DNA of 64,000 nucleotides from Mesonia aestuariivivens (GCF_019311235.1 NZ_JAHWDF010000001.1:310001-374000), one strand, 5' to 3'; shown: positions 52,886 to 61,738, counted from the stretch's first letter. Numbers and translations are program-made. The notes: generated by a model not told the origin, from the sequence alone.

Positions 52886-54610
52886 TTATTTTACAATTAA
52901 TTTTTTAGTAGCAGAAACTCCATCTTGAGAAACTTTTACTAAATATACTCCTGTAGTTAAAGCAGAAACATTTAATTGACTGTTAATGTTTTTAGCGGCT
53001 AATACTCTTTTACCTAATAAATTATAAACCTCTACGTTTACCGCTCCTGTAGTTTTTGTTTGAATTGAAACAAAACCATTTGAAGCTGGGTTAGGGTAAA
53101 GTGAAAATTGAGAAGTTGTAAACTTATCTGCTGCTAAAGTAGCGTTTACATCTGTCGCGAAAATTTGCGGAGTTACAGGATCAGTTCCGTTATCAAATTG
53201 CGCAGCAATACCTACTACATTTAATGTGTTTGTTGGAATTACTTCATCTATATAATCTGCATCCCAGAAGTTAGTTCTCATAGTAATTTGATCAGTTCCG
53301 TTTGAAAGCATATAGTTTGAAGCGGTAGCAAATGTCACAGTACCATCAGCATCAGTAAAGCTTACGTTTTCAAAAGCAATCATTTCAGATTCGTAATCTG
53401 CGTAGTTATTAGTAAATTCTGCAATAGTTACTATTTGTGGAGAAACAGTAAGGCCAGTAGAGGTTGCTGCACCAGGATCTGTTTCAGGAACAAATTGAAG
53501 TACTCCATTATAAGAACTTAATTCACCAGTTACTCCTGTGATACCATCACCAATGCTGTAAGTTGTGGTAATATTACCTTCACTATCATCAATTAAAATA
53601 GCAGCTGTAGCATCTTCAATATATTTTTGATTTCTGTTACTTTGTTGGTAAGTAAGGACAGCTTCGCTAGTTAATGTGTAGGTTTCACCAATAGTACCTG
53701 CTCTTAAATCTGCAATAGAGCTAACATTTGTAGAAGGCTCACATTCAGGAGAAGTAATCGTGTTAGTAATACTACAACTCGTACTAGTAATTGTATATGT
53801 GAAATCTGTACCTTCTGGTATTCCTGTAACTACAATGTTTCCACTCGCCATTGTATCAGGGTCATCTGTACTTGTGATAGTTCCTTCATTTATAACGAAA
53901 TTGTAAGTTTCTGTACCTCCACCTTGAAAAGTACCGGTTACCGTATAGGTGTCAGTTCCTGAGGTTACATTGTCACAGGTAACATCTGTTATAGAAAGAG
54001 TTAAAGGGCAAGAAACGGTGCCTGGTGTAAAACTAGCAATTCCTATAATAGATTCGAAGGTATTACCGCCTTGACAGCTACCTTGTCCATCTAAAGCTAA
54101 GTTATAGAAAGTCCAATCTCCTTGATTAAAAGATCCGTTTGCAGTGGTTCCAGTATTTCTTTTTGCATACCCATCTTTGTATTCCCAAAATTCTCCAGTA
54201 CCATCTACAGCATCTACACCGTATTGATCTATTACAGAGGAGTCACTGTCTAAGATAATTCTAATTCCGTCATCACCATTAACATTTACAACACCATCAT
54301 TTAAAACGTTAGATGCAGAAGGATATTCAGAAGGGAAGAGTTCAGGAGAGCTACTATCACTATACACATATATGAAATCATCTGTAACAGTTCCAAATGA
54401 GGAAAGGCTTGTCGTTGTGCCCCAGCTACCTCCGTTAGATTGTTTTTCTATAGAATATAATGAAAAATCTACAGCACCATCAGCATAAATTTCTACTACT
54501 TTTGGGTTTCCTCCAGAACAGTCTCCATCAGCTATCATGGTAATAATTGGTGTTTGTCCAAATGAAATAAGTGAAATCATAAGGGCAAATAATAAAGTAA
54601 TTTTCTTCAT
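52886..54610 (-). CDS. secreted protein with lamin-tail-like and DUF5689-like domains and a T9SS sorting domain
   Basis: 574 residues. Signal peptide ends at SFGQ (about 18). An N-terminal domain (about 22-180) resembles a lamin-tail fold (PKVVEIYADGAVDFS, DDFIYVYSDSS). A repeat-like beta region with cysteines (about 200-290) follows, then a DUF5689/OB-like domain (about 295-470). The last 75 residues are a type A T9SS sorting domain: FSLYPNPASNGFVSI, VYNLLGKRVL and a final KKLIVK. It would be exported across the outer membrane by type IX secretion and attached or released. Its neighbours are a beta-helix lipoprotein and a TonB receptor in the same orientation. Confidence 0.85.
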   Translation of the reverse strand: MKKITLLFALMISLISFGQTPIITMIADGDCSGGNPKVVEIYADGAVDFSLYSIEKQSNGGSWGTTTSLSSFGTVTDDFIYVYSDSSSPELFPSEYPSASNVLNDGVVNVNGDDGIRIILDSDSSVIDQYGVDAVDGTGEFWEYKDGYAKRNTGTTANGSFNQGDWTFYNLALDGQGSCQGGNTFESIIGIASFTPGTVSCPLTLSITDVTCDNVTSGTDTYTVTGTFQGGGTETYNFVINEGTITSTDDPDTMASGNIVVTGIPEGTDFTYTITSTSCSITNTITSPECEPSTNVSSIADLRAGTIGETYTLTSEAVLTYQQSNRNQKYIEDATAAILIDDSEGNITTTYSIGDGITGVTGELSSYNGVLQFVPETDPGAATSTGLTVSPQIVTIAEFTNNYADYESEMIAFENVSFTDADGTVTFATASNYMLSNGTDQITMRTNFWDADYIDEVIPTNTLNVVGIAAQFDNGTDPVTPQIFATDVNATLAADKFTTSQFSLYPNPASNGFVSIQTKTTGAVNVEVYNLLGKRVLAAKNINSQLNVSALTTGVYLVKVSQDGVSATKKLIVK

Positions 54611-54634
54611 AATAAAAAGTGTTTTATTGAATCA

Positions 54635-54642
54635 CAAATATA
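54635..54642 (-). promoter_or_regulatory. -7 box of the T9SS cargo gene
   Basis: On the minus strand this reads TATATTTG, an exact TAnnTTTG match, 24 bases before the ATG at 54610. Confidence 0.55.
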
Positions 54643-54697
54643 AGCATTTGTTTAATTTTTAAATGTTACCGAATCTTTAATTTCTTGAAGCATAAAT

Positions 54698-54732
54698 AAA
54701 AAAGGCCTGTGCATTTTAGCACAGGCCTTTTT
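54698..54732 (-). terminator. terminator of the beta-helix gene
   Basis: AAAAAGGCCTGTGC (54699-54712) pairs with GCACAGGCCTTTTT (54719-54732) perfectly around a six-base loop. It follows the minus-strand beta-helix stop by 17 bases. Confidence 0.92.
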
Positions 54733-54749
54733 ATAGTATTAATTACTAG

Positions 54750-55883
54750 TTAATCTATAGTCCATCCTGCAGCCCAGCTTGGCATATCAGCACCGTTACC
54801 AGCACCTGTAGAAGTTCCTTCAGTAATGAAAGAAGTGTCTCCAGCATAATCTGTTACATTATCTACTTCATCAAACTGAATGTTTGTGAAAGTAATTTCT
54901 CCAGCAGCTACTTGGCTGTTTGCTTCTGGATCATCTGTTGCAGGTTTGATGTAGATTCCTTTTTCGTAACCATTGATGTATACATTTGATATAGCCCATT
55001 TTCCGCCTCCTTCTTTAATGAAGAAACCTCCTTCAGAGCCACCTCCAACGATAGATACGTTAGAAATTGTTGCGTCTGTCATAGGTGTGGCAGCGCCATT
55101 ATCACCATTATTAGACCCTTCAATACCTGCTTTAGTACCGCCTTTGATGTACCAGTAGTTTCCTGATCCGTTCCATCCGTCAGCAAAATCGATAGAATCA
55201 TCTCCACTTCCTATAGAAACTAAATGATTACCTTCTACAGTACCTCCAAAAAATTCTACACCATCATCTTTACCCATATAAGATTGAACGTAATCTACAG
55301 TTGTACCATTACCTACTCCAAATAAAGAAAGTCCATTAAATTGCTTATCTCCATTAAACTCAGCTCCAGTATATTCTAATCTTAAGTATTTAATAGAACC
55401 AGAATTATCGCTAACTTCAGAACCGCCGTAAGTTAAATTAGAAACCTCAGCAGTTGCAGTTTGTCCACCATCACCACCTTTGTTGGTTGGTGCTTTACCA
55501 CAAACTACAAGACCACCCCAATCTCCAGGAGCTGGTGTCTCGTTTGCAGATGTCATAACAACTGGGTTGTTAGCTTCTCCTTCAATAAAAATTTTACCTC
55601 CTTGAGCAACAGCAATATATGCGCTAGTTCCTCCGCTAGCAGAAATTTTAGTACCTGCAGGAATTGTAAGTGAAGCACCACTTTGAACCACAACAGGTCC
55701 AGTTAATTGGTATGTTTTTGAAGCATCTAACTCAGCCTCGTCACCATCATTTAATGTTAATTGAAAATCTGAAGGGTCGATAGTTACTTCGTCACCATCG
55801 TTGTTTGTGTTGTCATCATCATCTGAACATGAGGTTACAAATAGTGCAGATAAAGCAAAAACCGAAAGAAAGAATTTTTTCAT
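54750..55883 (-). CDS. predicted beta-helix surface lipoprotein
   Basis: 377 residues from ATG 55883; the longer frame to 55916 has an unlikely start. Signal MKKFFLSVFALSALFVTSC ends in lipobox VTSC (Cys19), followed by an acidic SDDDD run that in Bacteroidota can act as a surface-export signal. The rest is Gly/Asn/Ser-rich with repeated short strands (SGASLTIPAGTKI, GGKIFIEGEANNPVVM), as in parallel beta-helix proteins. No enzyme motif is seen. Its position beside a TonB receptor suggests ligand capture or polymer binding. Terminators on both sides make it a separate transcript. Confidence 0.78.
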   Translation of the reverse strand: MKKFFLSVFALSALFVTSCSDDDDNTNNDGDEVTIDPSDFQLTLNDGDEAELDASKTYQLTGPVVVQSGASLTIPAGTKISASGGTSAYIAVAQGGKIFIEGEANNPVVMTSANETPAPGDWGGLVVCGKAPTNKGGDGGQTATAEVSNLTYGGSEVSDNSGSIKYLRLEYTGAEFNGDKQFNGLSLFGVGNGTTVDYVQSYMGKDDGVEFFGGTVEGNHLVSIGSGDDSIDFADGWNGSGNYWYIKGGTKAGIEGSNNGDNGAATPMTDATISNVSIVGGGSEGGFFIKEGGGKWAISNVYINGYEKGIYIKPATDDPEANSQVAAGEITFTNIQFDEVDNVTDYAGDTSFITEGTSTGAGNGADMPSWAAGWTID

Positions 55884-55967
55884 TGTTTTAGTGTTTAATT
55901 TGATTGTTTGATGCAAAAGAACGATACAACTTTGTATTAGAGTTTATGTAAACATTAAGTGTATATT

Positions 55968-55994
55968 AAAAAAACCTCCTTTTTTAAGGAGGTT
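55968..55994 (-). terminator. terminator of the TonB receptor gene
   Basis: AACCTCCTT (55973-55981) and AAGGAGGTT (55986-55994) form a perfect 9-bp stem; the minus strand continues in a run of seven T. It lies 27 bases after the receptor stop. Confidence 0.9.
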
Positions 55995-56020
55995 CTTAAC
56001 ATTGGCTTAATTCTAAATAT

Positions 56021-58789
56021 TTAAAACTTATAACTAGCTGAAAAGCTGAGGGTTCTTCCTTTGTTGAAAGATCTTGTTAAAACATTTTGAGTTTGTTGTA
56101 ATTGTTCAACAGTGGGGTTAAGTAAGTTTTTAGCAGAAATACCTATTCCAAAGTTTTTGGTTAAATTAGATTTGATAATTAAATCTAATGTCACAAAACC
56201 TTTATCTTCTAAACCTCCTCTTTGGTTGTTTCCTATAGCATATAATCTGTCGGAGAAATAATTTACTGCTGCGGTAGCCATAATGTCCATACTTTGTGAA
56301 AATTCTTTGCTATAGCTAATATCTCCATTAACTAACCAGTCAGAAGCTCCTGTTAGTGGACCATTTTCTTCTGTAAATTGTACGCTGTAGTTTGTTTCTT
56401 TTCTTACTTTCTCTGCATCAAAATCTTGTTTTGTATTTAAATAAGAGATATTGGTTCCAAAACTTAATTTTTCTTCTAAATTATCATTTTCAGATTTTAA
56501 TGAAAAGATATCTTTTCTTACTTCAAGTTCTGCACCTACACCTTTTGCTTGATCGCCAGAATTTACCCAAGAGATATCGTTAGTGGCAGAAGCGATAGTG
56601 GTTTCATTAATTGGATTTTCAATAATTTTTCCAAAAATTCCAAAAGAAATGAGCTCACCAGATTTTGGAAAAAATTCCCATTTTAAATCTGCATTATAAT
56701 TGGTAGATGAATATAAATCTGGATTACCAAAATATGTATTAGTTATATCTACATATTGAAACGGAGCTCTTTCTATAAATTGTGGTAACGTATAGGTTTT
56801 ACTCGCGGCAAATTTTAAATTTTGTTTTTTATTTAATTCATATTTTAAAGATAAGCTAGGTAGTACCTGAGTTTCTTTTAAAGTGCTTTCACCACCAACT
56901 GGAGCAATAGCAGTTATCCATTCAATATTTTGTTCAATATTCTCTACTCTTACACCAGTATTTAAAATTAATTTTCCAAAGTTATATTGAAGATTAATAT
57001 AACCTGCGTTTATAAATAAATCTCCATCATATGTTTCTGGTTTTTCTGTAGATCCGCCAAATAAAGTTTTTATTTGAAATAAACTCTGATCATATGAGGA
57101 TTGTGTAAAAAATTCATCCAAGTTATTAAAGTCTACGATTGGGTAATCGTTAGGATTGTTGTATGTTTTTAAAGAAAAGTTATATTGGGTTGCTTCAAAA
57201 GCAACATCTTTAGTCCTTATATTATATCCTGCAGTTATTTTTCCTTTATAATCATTTTCTTTTTTCGCAAATTGAAAAGTAGCACTTAACCTACCCGCAA
57301 TTTCATCTTCAGTTAACTCTTGATAAAACCTATGATTATTTGCATCAGAGAGTTCGGATAAGGTTTTGATACTTAGGTCTCCATCGTCATCTATTGGTCT
57401 AAGTGTGTTTTGCATGCGGTCTGGAATAGAGCTAATCATAGAATTGTAAGTTGCTCCCCAGTCAATGCTTAAATTTTCTTTTATCTTATGTTCACCTAAT
57501 AATTGATTAACTAGTAACTGAGTTCTTTTAAAAGTTGATCTTCTTACGATACCACCCCCATTAGCAGCTTCATCAAATACATCTATAGTTCCGTAGTATT
57601 CTTCGTGCGCTTGATTGGTAGAGTTTATATAAAAACCGTTGTACTTGATGTTGTGATCATTGTTAATTTTATAAGTAGAATTTAGCATAAATGTACTCCC
57701 TGTGGTATAGTCATAAGATTCGTAATCAAAATTCTTTCTTGCTACCCCTTGAGTAGAAATACCACCTCTTGCAATTCCTTCTTTGTAAGTAAAATCGTTT
57801 CCAAATGAAGCATGCCCAAAAAGACTTATTCTACTTTCTGTACCTAGATCGAAACTTTTACCTCCAGTAAACCCTAAACTTGTATTGATTGGGTCTCTAT
57901 CTTTTAATTCCCAACTAGTATCAAAATTGTATCCAGACAAGGCATTGGCTGGTGGGTTTTTGTCATAAAACCCTGTAAAATTAGGTCCGTCTTGTTGTTT
58001 AAATTTATCAACGCCAATAGCATTCGTATTCACACCAGTACCGATATTAACTTCAAAAAAACCAGGTCCTTTATAGTCTTTTCCAGCAATATTTATACTT
58101 GCACCGCCAAAATCTCCGTAATTTCTAGTGACGTAGGTTTTATCAATATCGATAGCTTCGATAATATCTGTAGAAAAAATACCTAGATCTATATTCTTAT
58201 TTAAAGAGTTGTTAGAGGGAATAGGTAAGCCGTTAAACATAGTAGAATTATAGCGATCGCCTAGACCACGAACGTAAATATTACTAGAGCCTTCCTCTTT
58301 TGAGATCCCTGTAGTTTTGGTGACTGCGGTGGAAGCATCAGAAACTCCTTTTCGAGCAAGTTCTTGAGTTCCTATAGATTGTTTCATTTCAACCGCTTTT
58401 TTTTGCTCAAGAAGTAAGGCAGATTCTTTTTCTCTACTGTTTACTACTTGAATAAGAACTTCGTCTAAAGCGGCTGCACTTGCTCCTAAACCAGAGTTTA
58501 TGGTCGTAACTTTATTGGCTACAACTTTAACATTGGGTACTTCTAAGGTTTCATAACCCACAAAACTAAAGACAACAGTATAACTTCCAGGTTCAATATT
58601 TTCAATTTGGTAAAGTCCGTCAAAGTCTGTAGTGGTACCTTTTCCTGTACCTTTAATGGTGACGTTAGCAAATGGTAGGGGCTGGTTTCCGGTTTCTTTA
58701 TCGTTGAGAAGACCGGCAATTGAACCTGTACCTTGTGCAAACGAAAATGCTGATACAAGGCAAATTAGTGTGTTGATAATTGTTTTCAT
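56021..58789 (-). CDS. TonB-dependent receptor with carboxypeptidase-like N-domain
   Basis: 922 residues from ATG 58789, which opens a clean signal peptide (MKTIINTLICLVSAFSFAQ). A carboxypeptidase D regulatory-like domain (about 22-105; SIAGLLNDKETGNQPL, FVGYETLEVPNV) precedes the plug (about 130-240; NIYVRGLGDRYNSTMFNGLP) and a 22-strand barrel ending SFSASYKF with terminal Phe. Such outer membrane transporters import a TonB-driven ligand. No SusD-like partner follows, so it is not a standard glycan pair; the ligand is unknown. A two-component system is divergent, with tandem heptamers between them. Confidence 0.92.
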   Translation of the reverse strand: MKTIINTLICLVSAFSFAQGTGSIAGLLNDKETGNQPLPFANVTIKGTGKGTTTDFDGLYQIENIEPGSYTVVFSFVGYETLEVPNVKVVANKVTTINSGLGASAAALDEVLIQVVNSREKESALLLEQKKAVEMKQSIGTQELARKGVSDASTAVTKTTGISKEEGSSNIYVRGLGDRYNSTMFNGLPIPSNNSLNKNIDLGIFSTDIIEAIDIDKTYVTRNYGDFGGASINIAGKDYKGPGFFEVNIGTGVNTNAIGVDKFKQQDGPNFTGFYDKNPPANALSGYNFDTSWELKDRDPINTSLGFTGGKSFDLGTESRISLFGHASFGNDFTYKEGIARGGISTQGVARKNFDYESYDYTTGSTFMLNSTYKINNDHNIKYNGFYINSTNQAHEEYYGTIDVFDEAANGGGIVRRSTFKRTQLLVNQLLGEHKIKENLSIDWGATYNSMISSIPDRMQNTLRPIDDDGDLSIKTLSELSDANNHRFYQELTEDEIAGRLSATFQFAKKENDYKGKITAGYNIRTKDVAFEATQYNFSLKTYNNPNDYPIVDFNNLDEFFTQSSYDQSLFQIKTLFGGSTEKPETYDGDLFINAGYINLQYNFGKLILNTGVRVENIEQNIEWITAIAPVGGESTLKETQVLPSLSLKYELNKKQNLKFAASKTYTLPQFIERAPFQYVDITNTYFGNPDLYSSTNYNADLKWEFFPKSGELISFGIFGKIIENPINETTIASATNDISWVNSGDQAKGVGAELEVRKDIFSLKSENDNLEEKLSFGTNISYLNTKQDFDAEKVRKETNYSVQFTEENGPLTGASDWLVNGDISYSKEFSQSMDIMATAAVNYFSDRLYAIGNNQRGGLEDKGFVTLDLIIKSNLTKNFGIGISAKNLLNPTVEQLQQTQNVLTRSFNKGRTLSFSASYKF

Positions 58790-58810
58790 GTGATCGTTTT
58801 CTTTTCGGTG

Positions 58811-58818
58811 CAAAGGAA
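58811..58818 (-). promoter_or_regulatory. candidate -7 box of the TonB receptor gene
   Basis: On the minus strand this reads TTCCTTTG, one mismatch from TAnnTTTG. The beta-helix gene has a similar TTCTTTTG box before its start. The heptamer repeats begin about 20 bases further upstream, where a -33 element would be, as in an activator-dependent promoter. Confidence 0.4.
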
Positions 58819-58837
58819 GTTAAGCCGTGTATGATAA

Positions 58838-58897
58838 ATGTTATTGGTTTGTTAAGAATCTATGGTTTTACTGTTACGAAAAAGTTATTAATGTTAT
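58838..58897. promoter_or_regulatory. candidate PhoB/OmpR-type operator (11-bp direct repeats)
   Basis: GTTA-cored heptamers start their core at 58840, 58851, 58873 and 58884: spacings of 11, 22 and 11 bases. Individual units read ATGTTAT, TTGTTAA, CTGTTAC and AAGTTAT, and a fifth (ATGTTAT, core 58893) is two bases out of register. OmpR-family regulators bind direct heptamers with this pitch, and the E. coli Pho box unit is CTGTCAT with four-base spacers. The array lies between a TonB receptor gene and a PhoB-like regulator gene. Confidence 0.5.
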
Positions 58898-58910
58898 CTA
58901 TCTAAAAGAT

Positions 58911-58942
58911 TTGTTAACTTAGAGATTTTAATATTATCTTTA
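58911..58942 (+). promoter_or_regulatory. promoter of the two-component operon
   Basis: TTG at 58911-58913 and TATCTTTA at 58935-58942 are separated by 21 bases, close to the Bacteroidota -33/-7 arrangement (one mismatch in TAnnTTTG). The regulator ATG is 34 bases downstream. Confidence 0.5.
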
Positions 58943-58976
58943 CTTTTACGCCCAATTAAATACCACCTTTTTAATT

Positions 58977-59660
58977 ATGGAAAACCAGAACATTACCATC
59001 CTATTAGTAGATGATGAGCCAGATATCTTAGAAATTGTAGGTTATAACCTTTCTGCGGAAGGCTATACGGTGATTACTGCAGAGAATGGATTGAAAGCAG
59101 TTAAATTAGCTAAAAAGAAAAAGCCAGATTTAATTATATTAGATGTGATGATGCCAGAGATGGATGGTATCGAGGCTTGTGAGCAAATTAGAAAAATTCC
59201 AGATTTGCAGAATACCATCATTACCTTTTTAACTGCTAGAGGTGAAGATTACTCTCAAGTAGCTGGTTTTGATGCAGGAGCAGACGACTATATTACCAAA
59301 CCTATTAAACCTAAACTTTTAATTAGTAAGGTGAAAGCACTTTTAAGACGCTTAAAGTCAGAAGAAAACGAAGAAAATATTACTACAATAGGAGATCTAA
59401 CCATTAATAGAGATGAGTATAAAATTGTAAAAGGTAAAGAAGAAATTATTTTACCTAGAAAAGAATTTGAACTGTTATCTTTATTAGCTTCTAACCCTGG
59501 TAAAGTATTTAAAAGAGAAGATATTTTAAATAAAGTATGGGGTAATGAAGTAGTCGTTGGTGGAAGAACGATTGATGTTCATATTAGAAAACTTCGAGAA
59601 AAAATTGGAGATAATAAGTTTAAGACCGTAAAAGGGGTGGGTTATAAGTTTGTAATTTAA
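58977..59660 (+). CDS. PhoB/OmpR-family response regulator
   Basis: 227 residues. Receiver domain (about 5-120) with acidic pocket Asp12/Asp13, phosphoacceptor Asp56 in LIILDVMMPEMDG, and Lys in DDYITKPIKP. A winged-helix DNA-binding domain (about 135-225) ends ...DVHIRKLREKIGDNKFKTVKGVGYKFVI in the family pattern. It shares a TAATG overlap with the kinase gene, so the two form a pair. Its closest character is PhoB/PhoP-like; assignment to phosphate sensing is an inference from the kinase topology and repeat spacing. Confidence 0.93.
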   Translation: MENQNITILLVDDEPDILEIVGYNLSAEGYTVITAENGLKAVKLAKKKKPDLIILDVMMPEMDGIEACEQIRKIPDLQNTIITFLTARGEDYSQVAGFDAGADDYITKPIKPKLLISKVKALLRRLKSEENEENITTIGDLTINRDEYKIVKGKEEIILPRKEFELLSLLASNPGKVFKREDILNKVWGNEVVVGGRTIDVHIRKLREKIGDNKFKTVKGVGYKFVI

Positions 59661-60739
59661 TGGCAAAAGAGTTTAAACGTTCCTATAAATTTGCATTTTA
59701 TACCTCCTTATTCATTACCATATTTACAACCCTATTATTGGTAGTTCACGAGGTGTTATTTGCTACTTTTTATTTACCGTATGTAGTAGGGTTTGCAATT
59801 ACCGTTTATTGCTTTGCTTTTTTAATTATTCAACTAAGGATAGAGCATTTTATTTATAGACGAGTAAAAGCAGTTTACGATAACGTTTCGTTATTAGAAT
59901 CTTCCTCGTTACAAGAACAGCAAGTCACTACAGATATGGCAACGCTTACGCGTGAAGTAGAAAAATTTGCCGAAGGGAAGAAACTAGAAATAGAAACCCT
60001 GAAAATTAGAGAAAATTACCGTAAAGAATTTATGGGTAACGTCTCTCATGAATTAAAAACACCTCTGTTTACCGTACAAGGTTATATTCTAACTCTTATT
60101 GATGGTGCTATAAAAGACAAGAATGTTCGAGATAAATATTTAAACAGAGCTAGTAAAGGCTTAGACCGTCTTATCTATATCGTTAAAGATTTAGATATGA
60201 TTACCAAATTAGAAACTGGTGACTTGCATTTAGTTGAAGAAGAATTTGATATTATTGAAGTTGTCGAGAGTGTTTTTGATTTGTTAGAAATGAAAGCTCA
60301 GAAGAAAAACATTTCTTTAACGTTCGATATCGATTATGAAACGCCTGTGTATGTTTTTGCAGATAAAGATAAAATACAGCAAGTAGTAACTAATTTAGTG
60401 GTAAACTCTATTAAATACGGTAAATCTGGCGGTACTACCGAAGTAAGTGTAGAAAACCTTATTAAAAATAAGGTGATTGTAAGAACTACAGATAACGGCG
60501 AAGGTATACAGCAAAAAAATATCCCTAGACTTTTTGAACGTTTCTATCGGGTAGATAAGAGTGGTTCCCGTAAAGAAGGCGGCTCTGGTTTAGGACTTTC
60601 TATAGTAAAACATATTCTCGAAGCTCATCACGAAAAAATATATGTAGAAAGTGACTTTGGCGTAGGTAGTGAATTTTCTTTTACGCTAGAAAAGGGAAAA
60701 CATGTCACTCCACTCAGGAATGCTATTGCCAAATCTTAA
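59660..60739 (+). CDS. PhoR-like sensor histidine kinase
   Basis: 359 residues. Two helices (about 11-30 and 36-58) with almost no periplasmic loop, as in PhoR, which senses through membrane partners. No PAS domain follows, only a short linker helix. His130 lies in NVSHELKTPLFTVQGY; N box NLVVNSIKYG, G1 DNGEGI and G2 GGSGLGLSIV complete the ATPase. It would phosphorylate the regulator encoded just before. The last 54 bases overlap the end of the convergent glycosyltransferase gene. Confidence 0.93.
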   Translation: MAKEFKRSYKFAFYTSLFITIFTTLLLVVHEVLFATFYLPYVVGFAITVYCFAFLIIQLRIEHFIYRRVKAVYDNVSLLESSSLQEQQVTTDMATLTREVEKFAEGKKLEIETLKIRENYRKEFMGNVSHELKTPLFTVQGYILTLIDGAIKDKNVRDKYLNRASKGLDRLIYIVKDLDMITKLETGDLHLVEEEFDIIEVVESVFDLLEMKAQKKNISLTFDIDYETPVYVFADKDKIQQVVTNLVVNSIKYGKSGGTTEVSVENLIKNKVIVRTTDNGEGIQQKNIPRLFERFYRVDKSGSRKEGGSGLGLSIVKHILEAHHEKIYVESDFGVGSEFSFTLEKGKHVTPLRNAIAKS

Positions 60740-61738
60740 ACCTTGATAGAGTTTTATTTCTTCTAATTTTTCAATAGTAAAATGATGTTGCTTGCAGTAA
60801 GGAGCAATGTTGTTTTCTTGTAAGCGTTTAGCAAGATAAATTTGTTCTGTTTGCCCAGGTGTGGGAATAAAAAATGCCTTCTTCTCCAATTTGGCTAAAT
60901 CCATTAAAGTAGTGTAACCTGACCTAGCAAGTATGTTTTCGCTTTGGTTAAATGCATTTTCTAAAGCTTTACCTATTAAGAAATTATAAATGGTTAGATT
61001 TTCTCGAGTTTCTTTAGTTTGTACCTCATCCATTACTCCTCTAATAAAAATTATTTTTCGCGGATCATCTTTTAATTCATGCAATAACTTTTCTTCTAAA
61101 AGCGTGCGTTGAGGTTCAGGCCCAGAGAGCATCACCATTAAATCGTAAATTATTGGTAACTCTCTTTTGTTTAATCGGCTTAAGGGTCCAATGTATTTTA
61201 ATTGAAAATCATTTTTTTCTTTTAAATGACCTAGTTTTCCACTTAAATTAGGCTCTTGTTCTAGATCTGGCACCCAACATTCTTTAAACTTTTTAATGTA
61301 ACGTTGATGTAATTTAGAGCTAAAGTAGGTAGTCTTCCCAGAAAGAACATTAAGCTGATGCGTGATAAATACCGAGGGTATAAATTTGCAATTAACCCCA
61401 AGTCTATTGTCAGAAATAATTCCGCTTAAATCTTCTTTAGTGTAAATTTCTAATGCTATTTTGCGTTCTTCAGTAATTGTTTTGGAGATTTTGAATGTCT
61501 TTAAAAGTATTTTCGATTTAAAAAAATACCCTTTTTTTGCATACCTAATGTCATACGAGGGGAGTTCGTAAAACTTCAAGTGAGGAAATTCTTTTTTTAG
61601 TAAAGCAAGTGCGCTTCCGTCAGAAGCAATAATCGGTTCAAAATTATTTGCTTCTAATGCGTTAATAATAGGGATGCATCTAGTGGCATGTCCCAATCCC
61701 CAATTTAATGGAGCGACTAAAATCTTTTTTTTCGGCAT
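60686..61738 (-). CDS. glycosyltransferase-like protein (MurG/UGT-type fold)
   Basis: 350 residues from ATG 61738, which starts MPKKKILVAPLNWGLGHATR; the longer frame upstream is poorly coding. The GLGHATRC block (about 13-20) and a C-terminal ILARSGYTTLMDLAKLEKKAFFIPTPGQTEQ region, read in parts, match the GT-B group related to MurG and UDP-glycosyltransferases. Donor and acceptor unknown. It overlaps the kinase end by 54 bases and is divergent from trmB, 68 bases apart. Confidence 0.8.
   Translation of the reverse strand: MPKKKILVAPLNWGLGHATRCIPIINALEANNFEPIIASDGSALALLKKEFPHLKFYELPSYDIRYAKKGYFFKSKILLKTFKISKTITEERKIALEIYTKEDLSGIISDNRLGVNCKFIPSVFITHQLNVLSGKTTYFSSKLHQRYIKKFKECWVPDLEQEPNLSGKLGHLKEKNDFQLKYIGPLSRLNKRELPIIYDLMVMLSGPEPQRTLLEEKLLHELKDDPRKIIFIRGVMDEVQTKETRENLTIYNFLIGKALENAFNQSENILARSGYTTLMDLAKLEKKAFFIPTPGQTEQIYLAKRLQENNIAPYCKQHHFTIEKLEEIKLYQGLRFGNSIPEWSDMFSLF

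Noticed and set aside
52842-55994. Regularly spaced hairpins suggesting a CRISPR or repeat array
   Set aside because: Each is a distinct terminator immediately after a gene; stems differ in sequence and spacing.
56021-58789. SusC/SusD polysaccharide utilisation locus
   Set aside because: No SusD-like lipoprotein or glycoside hydrolase lies nearby; the neighbours are a beta-helix lipoprotein and a T9SS protein.
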